Assembly (NCBI GenBank): GCA_013202295.1
Contig: JABMRT010000138.1
Coordinates: 1-44,960, forward strand
Reading direction: 5' to 3'
Source: Candidatus Zhuqueibacterota bacterium
GTDB taxonomy: Bacteria > Zhuqueibacterota > QNDG01 > JABMRT01
Length of the DNA stretch: 44,960 nt
The notes under the pieces were generated by a model that was given only the letters and a program-made list of their open reading frames with translations, ran no database searches and was not told the origin of the DNA. Below, piece after piece: positions 26,398-35,349 of the stretch (the stretch's first letter is position 1; every line of letters starts with the position of its first letter). The position numbers and the translations under genes are program-made.

Positions 26398-27337
26398 GCT
26401 CTTCTCCTTCCGCCATGGCTTTCCCACCGGCCAGTAAATAAAGAATGGCCATGCGTACTGCGACCCCGTTTGTAACCTGCTGCAGAATGACCGATGCGTC
26501 GCTGTCTGCCACATCACTGTCGATTTCAACGCCCCGGTTCATCGGTCCAGGATGCATGATGGTCAATGGTTTGTGCGCCCGTTCAACCCGCTCGCGTGTC
26601 ACACCGAACAGATTCCGGTATTCACGGATGGAGGGAAAAAGCCCCTTGCCTTGCCGTTCTAATTGGATGCGAAGAATGTTCAGCACATCCGCTTCGGCAA
26701 TCGCATCTTCGATGTGAGGATAGATGGTGGCACCTAGCCGTTCCACTTCCCGCGGCAGGAGCGTGGATGGCCCGCAAACTCCCACTTCCGCACCCATGGT
26801 TAATAATCCATAAATATTGGATCGCGCCACACGGCTGTGCTCGATGTCACCCACGATCACGACTTTTAATCCCTTGAGGGATTCACGATTTTCCCGCAAT
26901 GTCATCAAATCCAGCAGAGCCTGGGTCGGATGTTCATGCGCCCCGTCTCCCGCATTGATAATGGATGCCTTTACATTGTTTGCGAGATAATGTGCGGCCC
27001 CTGGCGAACTGTGCCTGATCACCACAAAATCAATCATCATGGATTCGATATTGCGGGCTGTATCCTTGAATGTCTCGCCTTTTTTAAGGCTGGATGAAGA
27101 GGCTGAAAAATTAACCGAATCCGCGGAGAGCCTCTTCTCGGCAAGTTCGAATGAAATGCGCGTGCGCGTGGAAGGTTCGAAGAAAAGATTCACGACAGTC
27201 TTGCCGCGAAGCGTGGGCACTTTGGGAATGGGCCGTTCGAGCACCCTTTTAAAGGACACGGCCGTATCGAGAATCAGCGTGATATCGTCCCGGGTAACGT
27301 TCTCGAGCCCCAGTAGATGACGGCTTTGTAATTGCAT
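26390..27337 (-). CDS. pyrB: aspartate carbamoyltransferase catalytic chain
   Basis: Condenses carbamoyl phosphate with aspartate, the committed step of pyrimidine synthesis. The carbamoyl-phosphate loop is [12 protein letters not shown] (residues 53-64) and the HPTQALLD segment starts at H136. [10 protein letters not shown] near the C-terminus fits the aspartate-domain end. It has 315 residues. No pyrI regulatory chain is nearby, so control probably comes through the PyrR attenuator. GGGAG stands four bases before the ATG. Follows pyrR by 20 bases. Confidence 0.97.
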   Translation of the reverse strand: MQLQSRHLLGLENVTRDDITLILDTAVSFKRVLERPIPKVPTLRGKTVVNLFFEPSTRTRISFELAEKRLSADSVNFSASSSSLKKGETFKDTARNIESMMIDFVVIRHSSPGAAHYLANNVKASIINAGDGAHEHPTQALLDLMTLRENRESLKGLKVVIVGDIEHSRVARSNIYGLLTMGAEVGVCGPSTLLPREVERLGATIYPHIEDAIAEADVLNILRIQLERQGKGLFPSIREYRNLFGVTRERVERAHKPLTIMHPGPMNRGVEIDSDVADSDASVILQQVTNGVAVRMAILYLLAGGKAMAEGEEHA

Positions 27338-27357
27338 AATGCTCCCGAAAGTTTAAA

Positions 27358-27894
27358 TTACATTTCAATCAGACAGATACGATCCGTGCCGTCAACTTCT
27401 TCCAGCTGCACCTGGATCTGTTCATTCTGCGCGGTCGGCACATTCTTGCCCACATAATCCGCCTTGATCGGCAATTCACGATGTCCCCTGTCAACCAGAA
27501 CGGCCAGCTGGATAATAGCAGGACGACCGAAATCATTGATCGCATCCAACGCAGCCCGAATCGTGCGTCCCGTGTAAAGCACATCATCCACCAGCACGAC
27601 CCGCTTGCCCGTGATGTCAAAAGGGATTTCCGTTTCCCGAACCACTGGAATGTCATTGCCGCGCCTGAAATCATCACGATAGAGCGTGATGTCGAGCACA
27701 CCCAACGCAACCTCTTTTTTCTCAATCTCGGCAATCTGTTGGATGATGCGATAAGCCAGGATATCCCCCCGGTCTCGAATGCCGACGATCACCAGATTCT
27801 CGGCGCCGCGATTCTTTTCAAGAATCTCATGTGTAAGTCGAAGCAGAGTTCGTCCGATTGCCTGCCCGTCCATAATTTCACTTTTTTCTTTCAT
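27358..27894 (-). CDS. pyrR: PyrR: pyr operon RNA-binding attenuation regulator / uracil phosphoribosyltransferase
   Basis: Binds UMP and then a specific hairpin in the pyr leader RNA, favouring termination; many PyrRs also make UMP from uracil and PRPP. The PRPP-binding motif is VVLVDDVLYTGRTI (99-112). The N-terminal GIRDRGDILAYRI and the mid-section LDITLYRDDFRR are typical PyrR segments. It has 178 residues. It is first in pyrR-pyrB-pyrC, and its leader contains a PyrR-binding-like hairpin and a terminator, so autoregulation is strongly implied. GGAGAGG precedes the ATG. Confidence 0.96.
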   Translation of the reverse strand: MKEKSEIMDGQAIGRTLLRLTHEILEKNRGAENLVIVGIRDRGDILAYRIIQQIAEIEKKEVALGVLDITLYRDDFRRGNDIPVVRETEIPFDITGKRVVLVDDVLYTGRTIRAALDAINDFGRPAIIQLAVLVDRGHRELPIKADYVGKNVPTAQNEQIQVQLEEVDGTDRICLIEM

Positions 27895-27948
27895 GTACCT
27901 CTCCCCGCTTTCCCGTTTGCGACTGTTTTAAATATTGCATTGGATGGC

Positions 27949-27985
27949 AAAAAAATACCTCCCGAACATCAAGATCCGGAAGGTA
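27949..27985 (-). terminator. pyr leader attenuator terminator
   Basis: Minus-strand arms TACCTTCCG and CGGGAGGTA (plus 27977-27985 and 27956-27964, one wobble) followed by seven T, 55 bases before pyrR. Its 5' arm region (27973-27983) can instead pair with 28019-28030 inside the PyrR-binding hairpin, forming an antiterminator. Confidence 0.88.
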
Positions 27986-28008
27986 CAGATTCTCCTCTAT
28001 AGCTAAAA

Positions 28009-28041
28009 CCCTTCATGACCTCTCCGGATCACATTAAAGGG
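28009..28041 (-). promoter_or_regulatory. PyrR-binding anti-antiterminator hairpin
   Basis: The minus-strand RNA contains GAUCCGGAGAGGUC, matching 12 of 14 positions of the PyrR-site consensus ARUCCNGNGAGGYU. It is enclosed by a CCCUU/AAGGG lower stem with a GA(U)CC/GGUC upper stem around a GGAGA loop. When PyrR-UMP holds this hairpin, the antiterminator cannot form and transcription stops at 27949-27985. Confidence 0.82.
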
Positions 28042-28056
28042 AAAATTATCGAAATC

Positions 28057-28085
28057 AATATAATAATCTTTATCGGGATTGTCAA
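28057..28085 (-). promoter_or_regulatory. sigma70 promoter of pyrR-pyrB-pyrC
   Basis: Minus-strand TTGACA, exact 17-base spacer, TATATT, placed just after the DUF4416 stop. Transcription would start near 28050, a few bases before the PyrR-binding hairpin. Confidence 0.85.
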
Positions 28086-28118
28086 AGGCTTTGTTGTAAA
28101 CAGCTTGGATCCAAATCC

Positions 28119-28691
28119 CTATTTTCCCGGCAATCGGATGGAGGAGGCTGCTTCCCTGGCCGCCGCTTCCTCCTTCCGTCGCTGCTCCTTATACGTTTCA
28201 CGGATTTGCTTAAACACATCATGATATAATCCCGCTTTGAAATCCGGGAAGCTCCAGGGATAGGACTCAAACTTTCCATTCTTGTATCGAAGCGTCAGAT
28301 CGGCCCAGATACCGAAATCGAGATACACCTTGTCACCATTGTATTTCGCTGAGGCAAGTACAACCTTGTCATAATCCAGATAGCCGGGATCGAGATTGAC
28401 TTTGCGCTCGCCTTCGACTGCCAGGCTGTCTTCAATGTCATTGGATTCGAGTTTTGCGCGCGCAAGCTGTTTTGGAGACACCAATTTCTGAACAGTCACA
28501 AACCTCCGCTGGATGGACTCCCCCATCTCAGACACATAATAATCTGTGATATCAAATGGCACCGGGTCACTTTTAAAATCAATGGAACTGAACCAGGCCT
28601 CTATCAACTCAAATGCTTTGTTCAGAAGTGTCTCATCACTATATAACACACCAAAAAACAATTTAACCGGATCGGCTTCAACAGGTTTCAC
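28119..28691 (-). CDS. DUF4416 family protein
   Basis: Matches the DUF4416 pattern: VKLFFGVLYSDETLLNKAFELIE at the start, the central PFDITDYYVSEMG, RRFVTVQKLVSP, then VNLDPGYLDYDKVVLAS and a C-terminal LRYKNGKFESYPWSFPDFK. No function is established for the family. It appears to start at a GTG (28691) with AGGA nine bases upstream, giving 190 residues. It starts four bases after the stop of the acetyltransferase gene, so the two are co-transcribed. The last about 20 residues are a basic/Ala-rich helix. Confidence 0.88.
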   Translation of the reverse strand: MKPVEADPVKLFFGVLYSDETLLNKAFELIEAWFSSIDFKSDPVPFDITDYYVSEMGESIQRRFVTVQKLVSPKQLARAKLESNDIEDSLAVEGERKVNLDPGYLDYDKVVLASAKYNGDKVYLDFGIWADLTLRYKNGKFESYPWSFPDFKAGLYHDVFKQIRETYKEQRRKEEAAAREAASSIRLPGK

Positions 28692-28695
28692 AAAC

Positions 28696-29601
28696 TTACA
28701 TCCTTCTTTTTATTTTTTCCCTTTCCCCGTTCACGGTGCCACTTTTCTTTGGGACCCACAATCCCAACTCCCGTTCCCGTTCCAAATTGGCCTCGAGCGC
28801 GGCAAGCGCCTCCTCTACACGTTCTGGGGCGATCCCGAAGGTTTCATGGATTCTGAGGTGATAATCTTTCTTTATATTATAATTGGTTTTCTTGTCATAG
28901 GAAGTCTCGCGCATAAAGGTTTTATGCACATAAACCATGCGGCCCTTTTCTGTGCGCGAGAGGCATAGTCCGTGCATGCCATTCCAAGCGAAAGAAGAGG
29001 TCCAGAGGCGTGCAAAATCTTTGGGGGCAACAGGGATATCCCGGAACTGGTATCGCCATTTGATCTCATCCTTTCGGAATGTATAGATTTCGTAAAGGGA
29101 TGTTGTAATCTGATAGACCAGCTCAACGCCTGAAAACTCGGTATCATAAATCCGGGGACGATTCTGCACCAACTCCATAGGCTGATTGAGGAGATATCCG
29201 GGATCGACCAGATATTTGATTCCATTGAGGATGACAACCATCGCGCAATGTGTGTTGGGCCCGTAACGCATATCCGCCATCACCGGATAGCAATTGTATC
29301 CATGCTGTTTTAAAATGGCTTCAAGAAAAAAAGTCAGCGCAAAACAGGTGCCCCCAAGATGAAACCGCGCATGATCCTCCATCACCTCTTCAGGCAGTCG
29401 AATTTTCTCTGATACATCATCGAACTGATGATGTTTGATGATCTTGCTTAGATTTTCATAGGGGATTTGGGAGTAGTGTGAAAGGATTTCCTTCAGCAAT
29501 TCGATATCCGGTTTTTCGCGGGAAATCGAAAAATGTTTGCGGAATGCCGACACGGCTTCCGGATGTGGATCGAACTTCAGAATAGGTGTTTGATCGCTCA
29601 T
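28696..29601 (-). CDS. arylamine N-acetyltransferase family protein
   Basis: Transfers acetyl from acetyl-CoA to arylamines or related amines and hydrazines. The Cys-His-Asp triad is visible: C86 in HLGGTCFAL, H118 in NTHCAMVV and D133 in LVDPGYL. The N-terminal IPYENLSK segment is typical of NATs. At 301 residues it is a little longer than usual (about 270-280), the extra residues being a charged C-terminal tail. It forms an operon with the DUF4416 gene. The natural substrate is unknown, and some NAT-like proteins act in secondary metabolite assembly. Confidence 0.85.
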   Translation of the reverse strand: MSDQTPILKFDPHPEAVSAFRKHFSISREKPDIELLKEILSHYSQIPYENLSKIIKHHQFDDVSEKIRLPEEVMEDHARFHLGGTCFALTFFLEAILKQHGYNCYPVMADMRYGPNTHCAMVVILNGIKYLVDPGYLLNQPMELVQNRPRIYDTEFSGVELVYQITTSLYEIYTFRKDEIKWRYQFRDIPVAPKDFARLWTSSFAWNGMHGLCLSRTEKGRMVYVHKTFMRETSYDKKTNYNIKKDYHLRIHETFGIAPERVEEALAALEANLERERELGLWVPKKSGTVNGEREKIKRRM

Positions 29602-29635
29602 GAAATGGTTAATTCTAATAATAAGGGTTGGGACA

Positions 29636-31609
29636 TTATTTGAATTTTTTCTCTTGTATTGTGGCTTTAATGGTTTTCAGCATCAAACCCAGATTATAGG
29701 GTTTAGGAAGAAAGGGATACCCTTTTCGCTCAATGATTGGCCACTGTGATTTATGATCGGTATACCCGCTTGTTAATAGAACGGGAGTATCCGGTTTCTC
29801 TTTTAACAACCGATCAAGCAAGATCAGCCCATTCTCATCAGGCAACACCACATCACTGAAAACCAGATCAAATTCTCCGTCCTCGCGAAGAAAGATATTG
29901 AGCGCCTCTGCTGAGTTGCCGGCAGTTAATACCTGATATCCATGTTTTGTCAGAGCTGAACGTACAAAATCACGCAGACCATCCTCATCTTCAACCACAA
30001 GAATGCGTTCACCCTTTCCTTTGAGAGCCTCCAGATCATAGCTTTCTTCTTCGGTACTCACCGGCTCTTCATGGACTGATGGAAAATAAACATCAAAAGA
30101 GGATCCCACATCCATCTCGGATGTCACATCAATCCAGCCTTCATGCTGCGATACAATGCCATAAACCACGGAAAGCCCCAATCCGGTTCCCTGGCCAGGT
30201 CCTTTGGTGCTGAAGAATGGTTCAAAAATATGCTGCGTGGTCATTTCATTCATGCCGACACCCGTATCAGTCAATGTCAACCGCACAAATTGTCCGGCAC
30301 GGGCTTCCGGTACATGCTGGATAGAATCCTGATCGAGTATCACATTCTCCGTGCGTATAATCAGGTCCCCGCCACTGGGCATCGCGTCACGCGCGTTGAC
30401 CGCAAGATTCATGATGACCTGTTCAATGGTTCCCCGATCCGCACGGATAGTCCATAAATTATTAGCCAGCATGGTATTGATACCGACATCCTCACCAATC
30501 AGTCGGTGAAGCATTTTGAGAACATCAGTAATTATACGATTCAAGTTTAATGGTATGAATTGTGTGGGATGTTTCCGGCTGAACAAGAGCAGCTGATGTG
30601 TCAGATCTGCGGCACGGCCTGCTGCCACCTGAACCTCTCGTAAATCATGGTAAATCGGATTGTCTTTTTCCACACGCATAATCGCCATATCCGTACACCC
30701 GTGTATGGCAGTCAATAAATTATTAAAATCGTGTGCCACGCCACCGGTCAGGCGGCCAATCGCATCCATCTTTTGGACTTGGAGCAGTTGATCTTGCATG
30801 CGTGTCCGTTCCTGTTCCACGATTTTATTTTCCGTGATATCTACAGAGACCGAGAGCACGCAATTCGAATCTCCCCGAACAGTCAGTGGAATTTTCGTGG
30901 TTTGAAAGTATCGTTTCGAGTCATCTTTCAGAGTAAATACTTCGTCATTGATTTGCAGGGCTTGTTTTGTCTCGATCACTTCATTATCTTCCTCAATACA
31001 TTTCTCTGCCTCTTTGATTCTTGCTTCGGAGTAATTAGCAAAATCCAATTCTCGTTTATCAATCATGTATGAGGGTGTGGTCTCACGCAAATCAGCCGCA
31101 CTTTGATTGGTAAGAATGATCTGTCCCTTTTTATCCTTTACAATGATATTCGCGGGCGTCGTATCAATTACCATGCGCAATAATTCCTGATTGTCTCGCA
31201 AGGCCTGTTCTGCCGCGCGCCGCTCTTTTCTTCCATCGGTTTCTCTCAGCTCGCGTTCAATCGCGGGAATCAGACGGCCCAGCTGATCTTTCATGATATA
31301 ATCATGCGCGCCCGCTCTCATTGCCTCAACAGCAGTTTCTTCTCCGATAGCGCCAGAAAGGATAATAAAAGGCAAATCGATATTGACATCATGCAACACA
31401 TTCAATGCGGCAGGCGCACTGAATCTCGGTAAATTATAATCGGCAATTACAACATCCCAAGCCTTTTGATTTAGTGCTCTCCGCATCTCGGGCTCAGTTT
31501 CAACCCGTTCATGTTCAATCTTATAATCGCTCTTTTTTAATTCGTGCAGGAGAAGAAAAGCATCATCTTCTGAGTCTTCGACAAGTAACAGGCGCAATAA
31601 TTTTTTCAT
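29636..31609 (-). CDS. hybrid histidine kinase, REC-PAS-HisKA-HATPase-REC
   Basis: Soluble sensor kinase with no membrane segment. Order: receiver (1-125, phospho-acceptor D57 in VVIADYNLP), PAS (about 140-265), dimerisation helix with H293 in GGVAHDFNNLL, ATPase domain (N405 in NLAVNARDAM, DTGVGM, GTGLGLSVVYG) and a C-terminal receiver (from about 535, D586 in LVFSDVVLP). The N-terminal receiver means it can be driven by another kinase. The C-terminal SGYTDHKSQWP signature is shared with the kinases at 31869 and 38889, so they are paralogs. GGAG lies nine bases before the ATG. Ligand unknown. Confidence 0.95.
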   Translation of the reverse strand: MKKLLRLLLVEDSEDDAFLLLHELKKSDYKIEHERVETEPEMRRALNQKAWDVVIADYNLPRFSAPAALNVLHDVNIDLPFIILSGAIGEETAVEAMRAGAHDYIMKDQLGRLIPAIERELRETDGRKERRAAEQALRDNQELLRMVIDTTPANIIVKDKKGQIILTNQSAADLRETTPSYMIDKRELDFANYSEARIKEAEKCIEEDNEVIETKQALQINDEVFTLKDDSKRYFQTTKIPLTVRGDSNCVLSVSVDITENKIVEQERTRMQDQLLQVQKMDAIGRLTGGVAHDFNNLLTAIHGCTDMAIMRVEKDNPIYHDLREVQVAAGRAADLTHQLLLFSRKHPTQFIPLNLNRIITDVLKMLHRLIGEDVGINTMLANNLWTIRADRGTIEQVIMNLAVNARDAMPSGGDLIIRTENVILDQDSIQHVPEARAGQFVRLTLTDTGVGMNEMTTQHIFEPFFSTKGPGQGTGLGLSVVYGIVSQHEGWIDVTSEMDVGSSFDVYFPSVHEEPVSTEEESYDLEALKGKGERILVVEDEDGLRDFVRSALTKHGYQVLTAGNSAEALNIFLREDGEFDLVFSDVVLPDENGLILLDRLLKEKPDTPVLLTSGYTDHKSQWPIIERKGYPFLPKPYNLGLMLKTIKATIQEKKFK

Positions 31610-31634
31610 AAAAAGGTTCTCCGTACACGTAACG

Positions 31635-31649
31635 ATCTAAAAATTAGAT
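31635..31649. promoter_or_regulatory. short palindrome upstream of a hybrid kinase
   Basis: The sequence atctaaaaattagat (six-base arms) lies 26 bases upstream of the kinase start. It could be an operator or chance in AT-rich DNA. Confidence 0.25.
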
Positions 31650-31868
31650 TCATTCACATGGATTTAAATCAGAACTCAACCGATCAATCCTACGAATATG
31701 TGGATTCTACATCCTAGTAAAAAAATCTGTTGTTGCAAAATTTAAACCCAATCTTCTTATGCACTTACATCAGAACTGAATCAATGTGTATTCCCGTATT
31801 GATAAAAATTTCGCAGGATCACAAAATGAAATCCCCTGACGGATCCATCAAATATAATCGGAAAAATA

Positions 31869-33830
31869 TCAAACGACCGACTCTCCTTTGCTCAAAAACA
31901 AGACTTGATGGATTGTTTTAAGCAATGACCTGAGTGTATAGGGTTTTTGCAGAAATGGATAACTCTGCTTCTGAATTGTGTCCCATTGTGATTTTTGGTC
32001 GGTATACCCGCTTGTCAATAATATTTTGATTTCCGGAGCGATTTCTATCAATCTCTCTGCCAACTCTACACCGCTCTGATCCGGCAGCACCACATCGCTG
32101 AATACCATATCAAAAGGTTCGGATTCTGTCTCAATAAGAGATAATGCTTCAGTCACATTTAAAACAGATAAGACCTGATATCCATTCTCTGACAGTGCTG
32201 TAAGTGCAAATTCACGAACACCCTCAGCGTCTTCAACCAGCAAAATGCGTTCGCCATTCCCTCTCAGATCCTCAATGGATGATATCTCTTCTGACCTCTC
32301 AATTGCTTCTTCATCGACTGCTGGCAGGTAAATTTCAAATGATGTTCCGGATCCGGGTGCGCTAATCACATAAATCCACCCATCATGCTGTTTGATGATG
32401 CCATAAACAACGGACAATCCCAATCCGGTTCCTTGTCCAGGATCCTTGGTGCTGAAAAAAGGTTCAAAGATATGCGCCTTCACTTCATCATTCATGCCCT
32501 CACCAGAATCGGAAAAAGCAAGTTTGACAAAAGATCCGGTCCTTGATTCAGGCATGCTCATACATTGAGATGCATCCAGAGTAACATTGGCCGTGCGGAT
32601 TGATAATTTGCCCCCTCTCGGCATGGCATCCCGCGCATTGACCGAAAGATTCATCATAACTTGCTCAAGCGTTCCCGGATCCGCCTTCACTGTCCACAGA
32701 TCGCTATGCAGGGCAGTGCTGATTCCCACATCCTCTCCGATCAGGCGATGCAGCATTTTTAAGAGATCATTGATGTTTTTATTGAGATCCACAGGAACGA
32801 ACTGGGTTGGATGCTTGCGGCTGAAAAGCAGCAGCTGACGTGTGAGATCCGCAGCACGGCTCGCTGCTTTTTGAACTTCCCTCAAATCATGATAAATCGT
32901 ATTTTCTTTCTCAACCTTCATCAAAGCCATATCTGTACAACCCTGAATCGCAGTCAACAAATTATTAAAATCATGAGCCACACCACCCGTCAAAGTTCCC
33001 ACCGCATCCATCTTCTGAATTTGGAACAGTTGCGCCTGAATAGACTCTTTCTCTGCTTCCATTCTTTTCTGAACACTGACATCTCGAAAGACTAAAACCA
33101 AACCAAATACAGCACCTTTCTCATCCCGGATGGGTGTGGTGCAATCCGAGATAGGAATACGATGTTCGTGACGATTAACCAGACAAACACTATCCGGCGC
33201 GTGCCAGTCTTCCCTGGTTTTGAGTATTTTTGAAATGGGAATTGAAACTGATTCATCCGTTTTCTCATCTACAAATTTGAAGAGCGAATCAAATGTTTTA
33301 TCTCTGACTTCATCCAGAGTCCAGCCTGTGAGTGTCTCCGCAACCGGATTGATGAATGTGACCTTCCCATCACAATCCATTGTAATGACACCGTCACCGA
33401 TACTTTTTAATGTGCTGGAGAACCAGGCCTCACGTTCTTTTAATTGAAGCTGGGTCTGATATTTATAAAGCGTGAGTTCAATAACACTTTGCAGTTCTTT
33501 ATCTTCGAATGGCTTGAGGATTAATCCAAAGGGTTCAGCCTTTTTTACCTTCTCAATGGTCTCTTTATCCGCATAGGCCGAGACAAAAATCACCGGGATT
33601 GAGTCGCGTTTCCAAAGCAGATCGGCTGTCTCAATCCCTGTCATCTTTCCCTGAAGTAAGATATCCATGAGTACCAGATCGGGTTTATTCTGCCCGACAA
33701 ATTCAAATGCTTGCTCACCCGAGGCCACCGTTCCAAGAACCTCATAATCCATATTTTTTAATCTGACCTTAATATCTTCAGCAACGATTAATTCATCTTC
33801 AACCACCAATATTTTAGGTTTATTCTTCAT
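31869..33830 (-). CDS. hybrid histidine kinase, REC-PAS-HisKA-HATPase-REC
   Basis: Cytoplasmic kinase and paralog of its neighbour. The N-terminal receiver has D59 (numbered from the upstream GTG) in LVLMDILLQG and resembles those of two-component proteins with adjacent PAS. The PAS domain (about 138-260) holds GDGVITMDCDGKVTFINPVAETLTG. The phospho-accepting His is H289 in GGVAHDFNN, followed by HATPase boxes (NLSVNARDAM, GTGLGLSVVYG) and a C-terminal receiver with FSDVVLPDQSG. An ATG at 33830 after AAGGGTGA is favoured over a GTG at 33839. No DNA-binding output. The upstream intergenic region is long. Confidence 0.94.
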   Translation of the reverse strand: MKNKPKILVVEDELIVAEDIKVRLKNMDYEVLGTVASGEQAFEFVGQNKPDLVLMDILLQGKMTGIETADLLWKRDSIPVIFVSAYADKETIEKVKKAEPFGLILKPFEDKELQSVIELTLYKYQTQLQLKEREAWFSSTLKSIGDGVITMDCDGKVTFINPVAETLTGWTLDEVRDKTFDSLFKFVDEKTDESVSIPISKILKTREDWHAPDSVCLVNRHEHRIPISDCTTPIRDEKGAVFGLVLVFRDVSVQKRMEAEKESIQAQLFQIQKMDAVGTLTGGVAHDFNNLLTAIQGCTDMALMKVEKENTIYHDLREVQKAASRAADLTRQLLLFSRKHPTQFVPVDLNKNINDLLKMLHRLIGEDVGISTALHSDLWTVKADPGTLEQVMMNLSVNARDAMPRGGKLSIRTANVTLDASQCMSMPESRTGSFVKLAFSDSGEGMNDEVKAHIFEPFFSTKDPGQGTGLGLSVVYGIIKQHDGWIYVISAPGSGTSFEIYLPAVDEEAIERSEEISSIEDLRGNGERILLVEDAEGVREFALTALSENGYQVLSVLNVTEALSLIETESEPFDMVFSDVVLPDQSGVELAERLIEIAPEIKILLTSGYTDQKSQWDTIQKQSYPFLQKPYTLRSLLKTIHQVLFLSKGESVV

Positions 33831-34023
33831 TGAATTCACCCTTTACCTTCACGATACAAGGAAATGAATAAGAACACTGTAGATGTTATCTGTATCCATC
33901 ACAACCTCTGGATCTTAATTCTGGAGATATTTCTTTTAACAATTTGGCCAGCCATACACACAGGTTTCAGTCATTTAATCAGCCGATCCGAGGTTATATT
34001 AAACATAAGGAAATAATGCATCT

Positions 34024-34065
34024 ATTTCAATAATTTCTTTAGAGATATCATGAGGTTATTGAAAT
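34024..34065. promoter_or_regulatory. inverted repeat, possible operator
   Basis: Perfect ten-base arms atttcaataa (34024-34033) and ttattgaaat (34056-34065) separated by 22 bases, between the kinase gene and the peptidase promoter. It may bind a dimeric regulator. Confidence 0.35.
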
Positions 34066-34158
34066 CAGTGAGATGATAGTATATGGACATGGGCCATCCT
34101 CTGAATCAAGCGCGAGAACAATTCCTATTCAGGATAAGGGAATGAAAATGAATAGGGG

Positions 34159-34187
34159 TTGACAATTGGACAGAAAATTTTTATATT
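34159..34187 (+). promoter_or_regulatory. sigma70 promoter of the M23 peptidase gene
   Basis: Plus-strand TTGACA, 17-base spacer, TATATT. The predicted start near 34194 leaves a leader of about 150 bases. Confidence 0.8.
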
Positions 34188-34341
34188 TTCACACGGAGTA
34201 AATTTAATATTAATACATTAATCTTTAATCAGTTAAGCAGTTTTTTGGTCCACTATTTGCAAATCATATTATCAGTCTTTTGTAGTGAATGCCACTTTAA
34301 AAATAGCATAAACATAGCGGAGATGTTTTTCTTAACTGATC

Positions 34342-35244
34342 ATGAGCCTGAATAATCAATACATTGTGGCTATCGGTGAATCCGAAGGCAGCCATTTAAA
34401 AAGCCATATGCTTTCAAAGCAACGCTTGATTCTCTATACATTCGGCGTCATTCTCGGTATTTTGCTTTTGGCGATCCTCCTTGCACATACAATACTTCAG
34501 CTTGAGCTGGGATATCAATCTCAAGATCTTAAAAGAGAAAACAGTCGATTGCGTCAGCGCTTTTCTGAGTGGGAACAAAGGTTGGCTGAGATGGATGCCT
34601 CAATGGAAGACATCCAAAAAAGAAACCGTCAGATTCGTATCACCGCATCAATGGAAACACCAGAGATGGAATATGGTGTCGGTGGCTCTGAAAACACCCA
34701 ACGGGCCGGATTGCTAGAGATTCCCGATGTAATTAAAATTGAGCACGATATCAGCCGTTTACGAGCGGAGATGAACTGGCAGCATATGAGCACCGCTGAA
34801 ATCGAGCGTATCCTGTCCACAAAAATTCAGGAAATTGCCCATTATCCCTCCATACGCCCCGTTCGCGGCGGATGGATTACCTCTCATTTCGGGAAACGAT
34901 CCGATCCATTCACCGGCATTGAAGAAGACCACCTCGGACTGGACATATCAGTCAGACCCGATTCAGAAGTACGAGCCACAGGGGCTGGTCGGATAAAACA
35001 GATCAACACCCGTGTTGTAAAAAATAAAGGTTATGGCAAATACATTATTGTGGATCACGGATACGGATATGAATCATTGTATGCGCATCTCTCAGAAATC
35101 TTTGTCAAGCCCGGTCAGCGTGTGAAGCGCTGGGATCTAATCGGCCTCTCCGGAAATACGGGAAAGTCTACTGCACCACACATCCATTACGAAGTGCATT
35201 ATAAATCCAAAGCCACAAACCCGCTCGATTTTCTTCTCGAATAA
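34342..35244 (+). CDS. M23-family zinc metallopeptidase, membrane-anchored
   Basis: Probable peptidoglycan endopeptidase or LytM-type cell-wall factor. A short cytoplasmic N-terminus is followed by one membrane helix (about 29-52), a coiled-coil region (55-100) and a linker, then the M23 domain (about 172-300). Zinc ligands are H197 and D201 in HLGLD and H282 in HIH, with H249 in YAHLS, so it looks catalytically complete. The fold segment FGKRSDPFTG is typical. The strand differs from all its neighbours. No good ribosome site precedes the ATG (a GGAG lies 18 bases away), so the start is moderately sure. Confidence 0.9.
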   Translation: MSLNNQYIVAIGESEGSHLKSHMLSKQRLILYTFGVILGILLLAILLAHTILQLELGYQSQDLKRENSRLRQRFSEWEQRLAEMDASMEDIQKRNRQIRITASMETPEMEYGVGGSENTQRAGLLEIPDVIKIEHDISRLRAEMNWQHMSTAEIERILSTKIQEIAHYPSIRPVRGGWITSHFGKRSDPFTGIEEDHLGLDISVRPDSEVRATGAGRIKQINTRVVKNKGYGKYIIVDHGYGYESLYAHLSEIFVKPGQRVKRWDLIGLSGNTGKSTAPHIHYEVHYKSKATNPLDFLLE

Positions 35245-35349
35245 TATCAGTTCAACACACTCAACTTAATTAAATCTTCGAAAATGAATACATCTATACC
35301 AATGTGTATCGTGGTAATGGATGATAGAATGTTTGAGTGATGGATTTTA

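Larger units (their letters stand above)
33831..34341. other. 502-base intergenic region between divergent kinase and peptidase genes
   Basis: No convincing gene. It holds a near-perfect plus-strand promoter (34159-34187) and an inverted repeat (34024-34065). The kinase promoter on the minus strand was not identified. The plus-strand leader between the promoter and the peptidase start is about 150 bases, AT-rich, without a clear hairpin. Confidence 0.6.

Noticed and set aside
26397-26529. N-terminal extension of dihydroorotase into pyrB
   Set aside because: The extra 44 residues lie inside pyrB in another frame, and a perfect AAGGAG precedes the inner ATG at 26397.
34323-34355. 10-codon upstream frame overlapping the M23 start
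   Set aside because: The GGAG touches its ATG, leaving no usable spacing, and nothing suggests translation.
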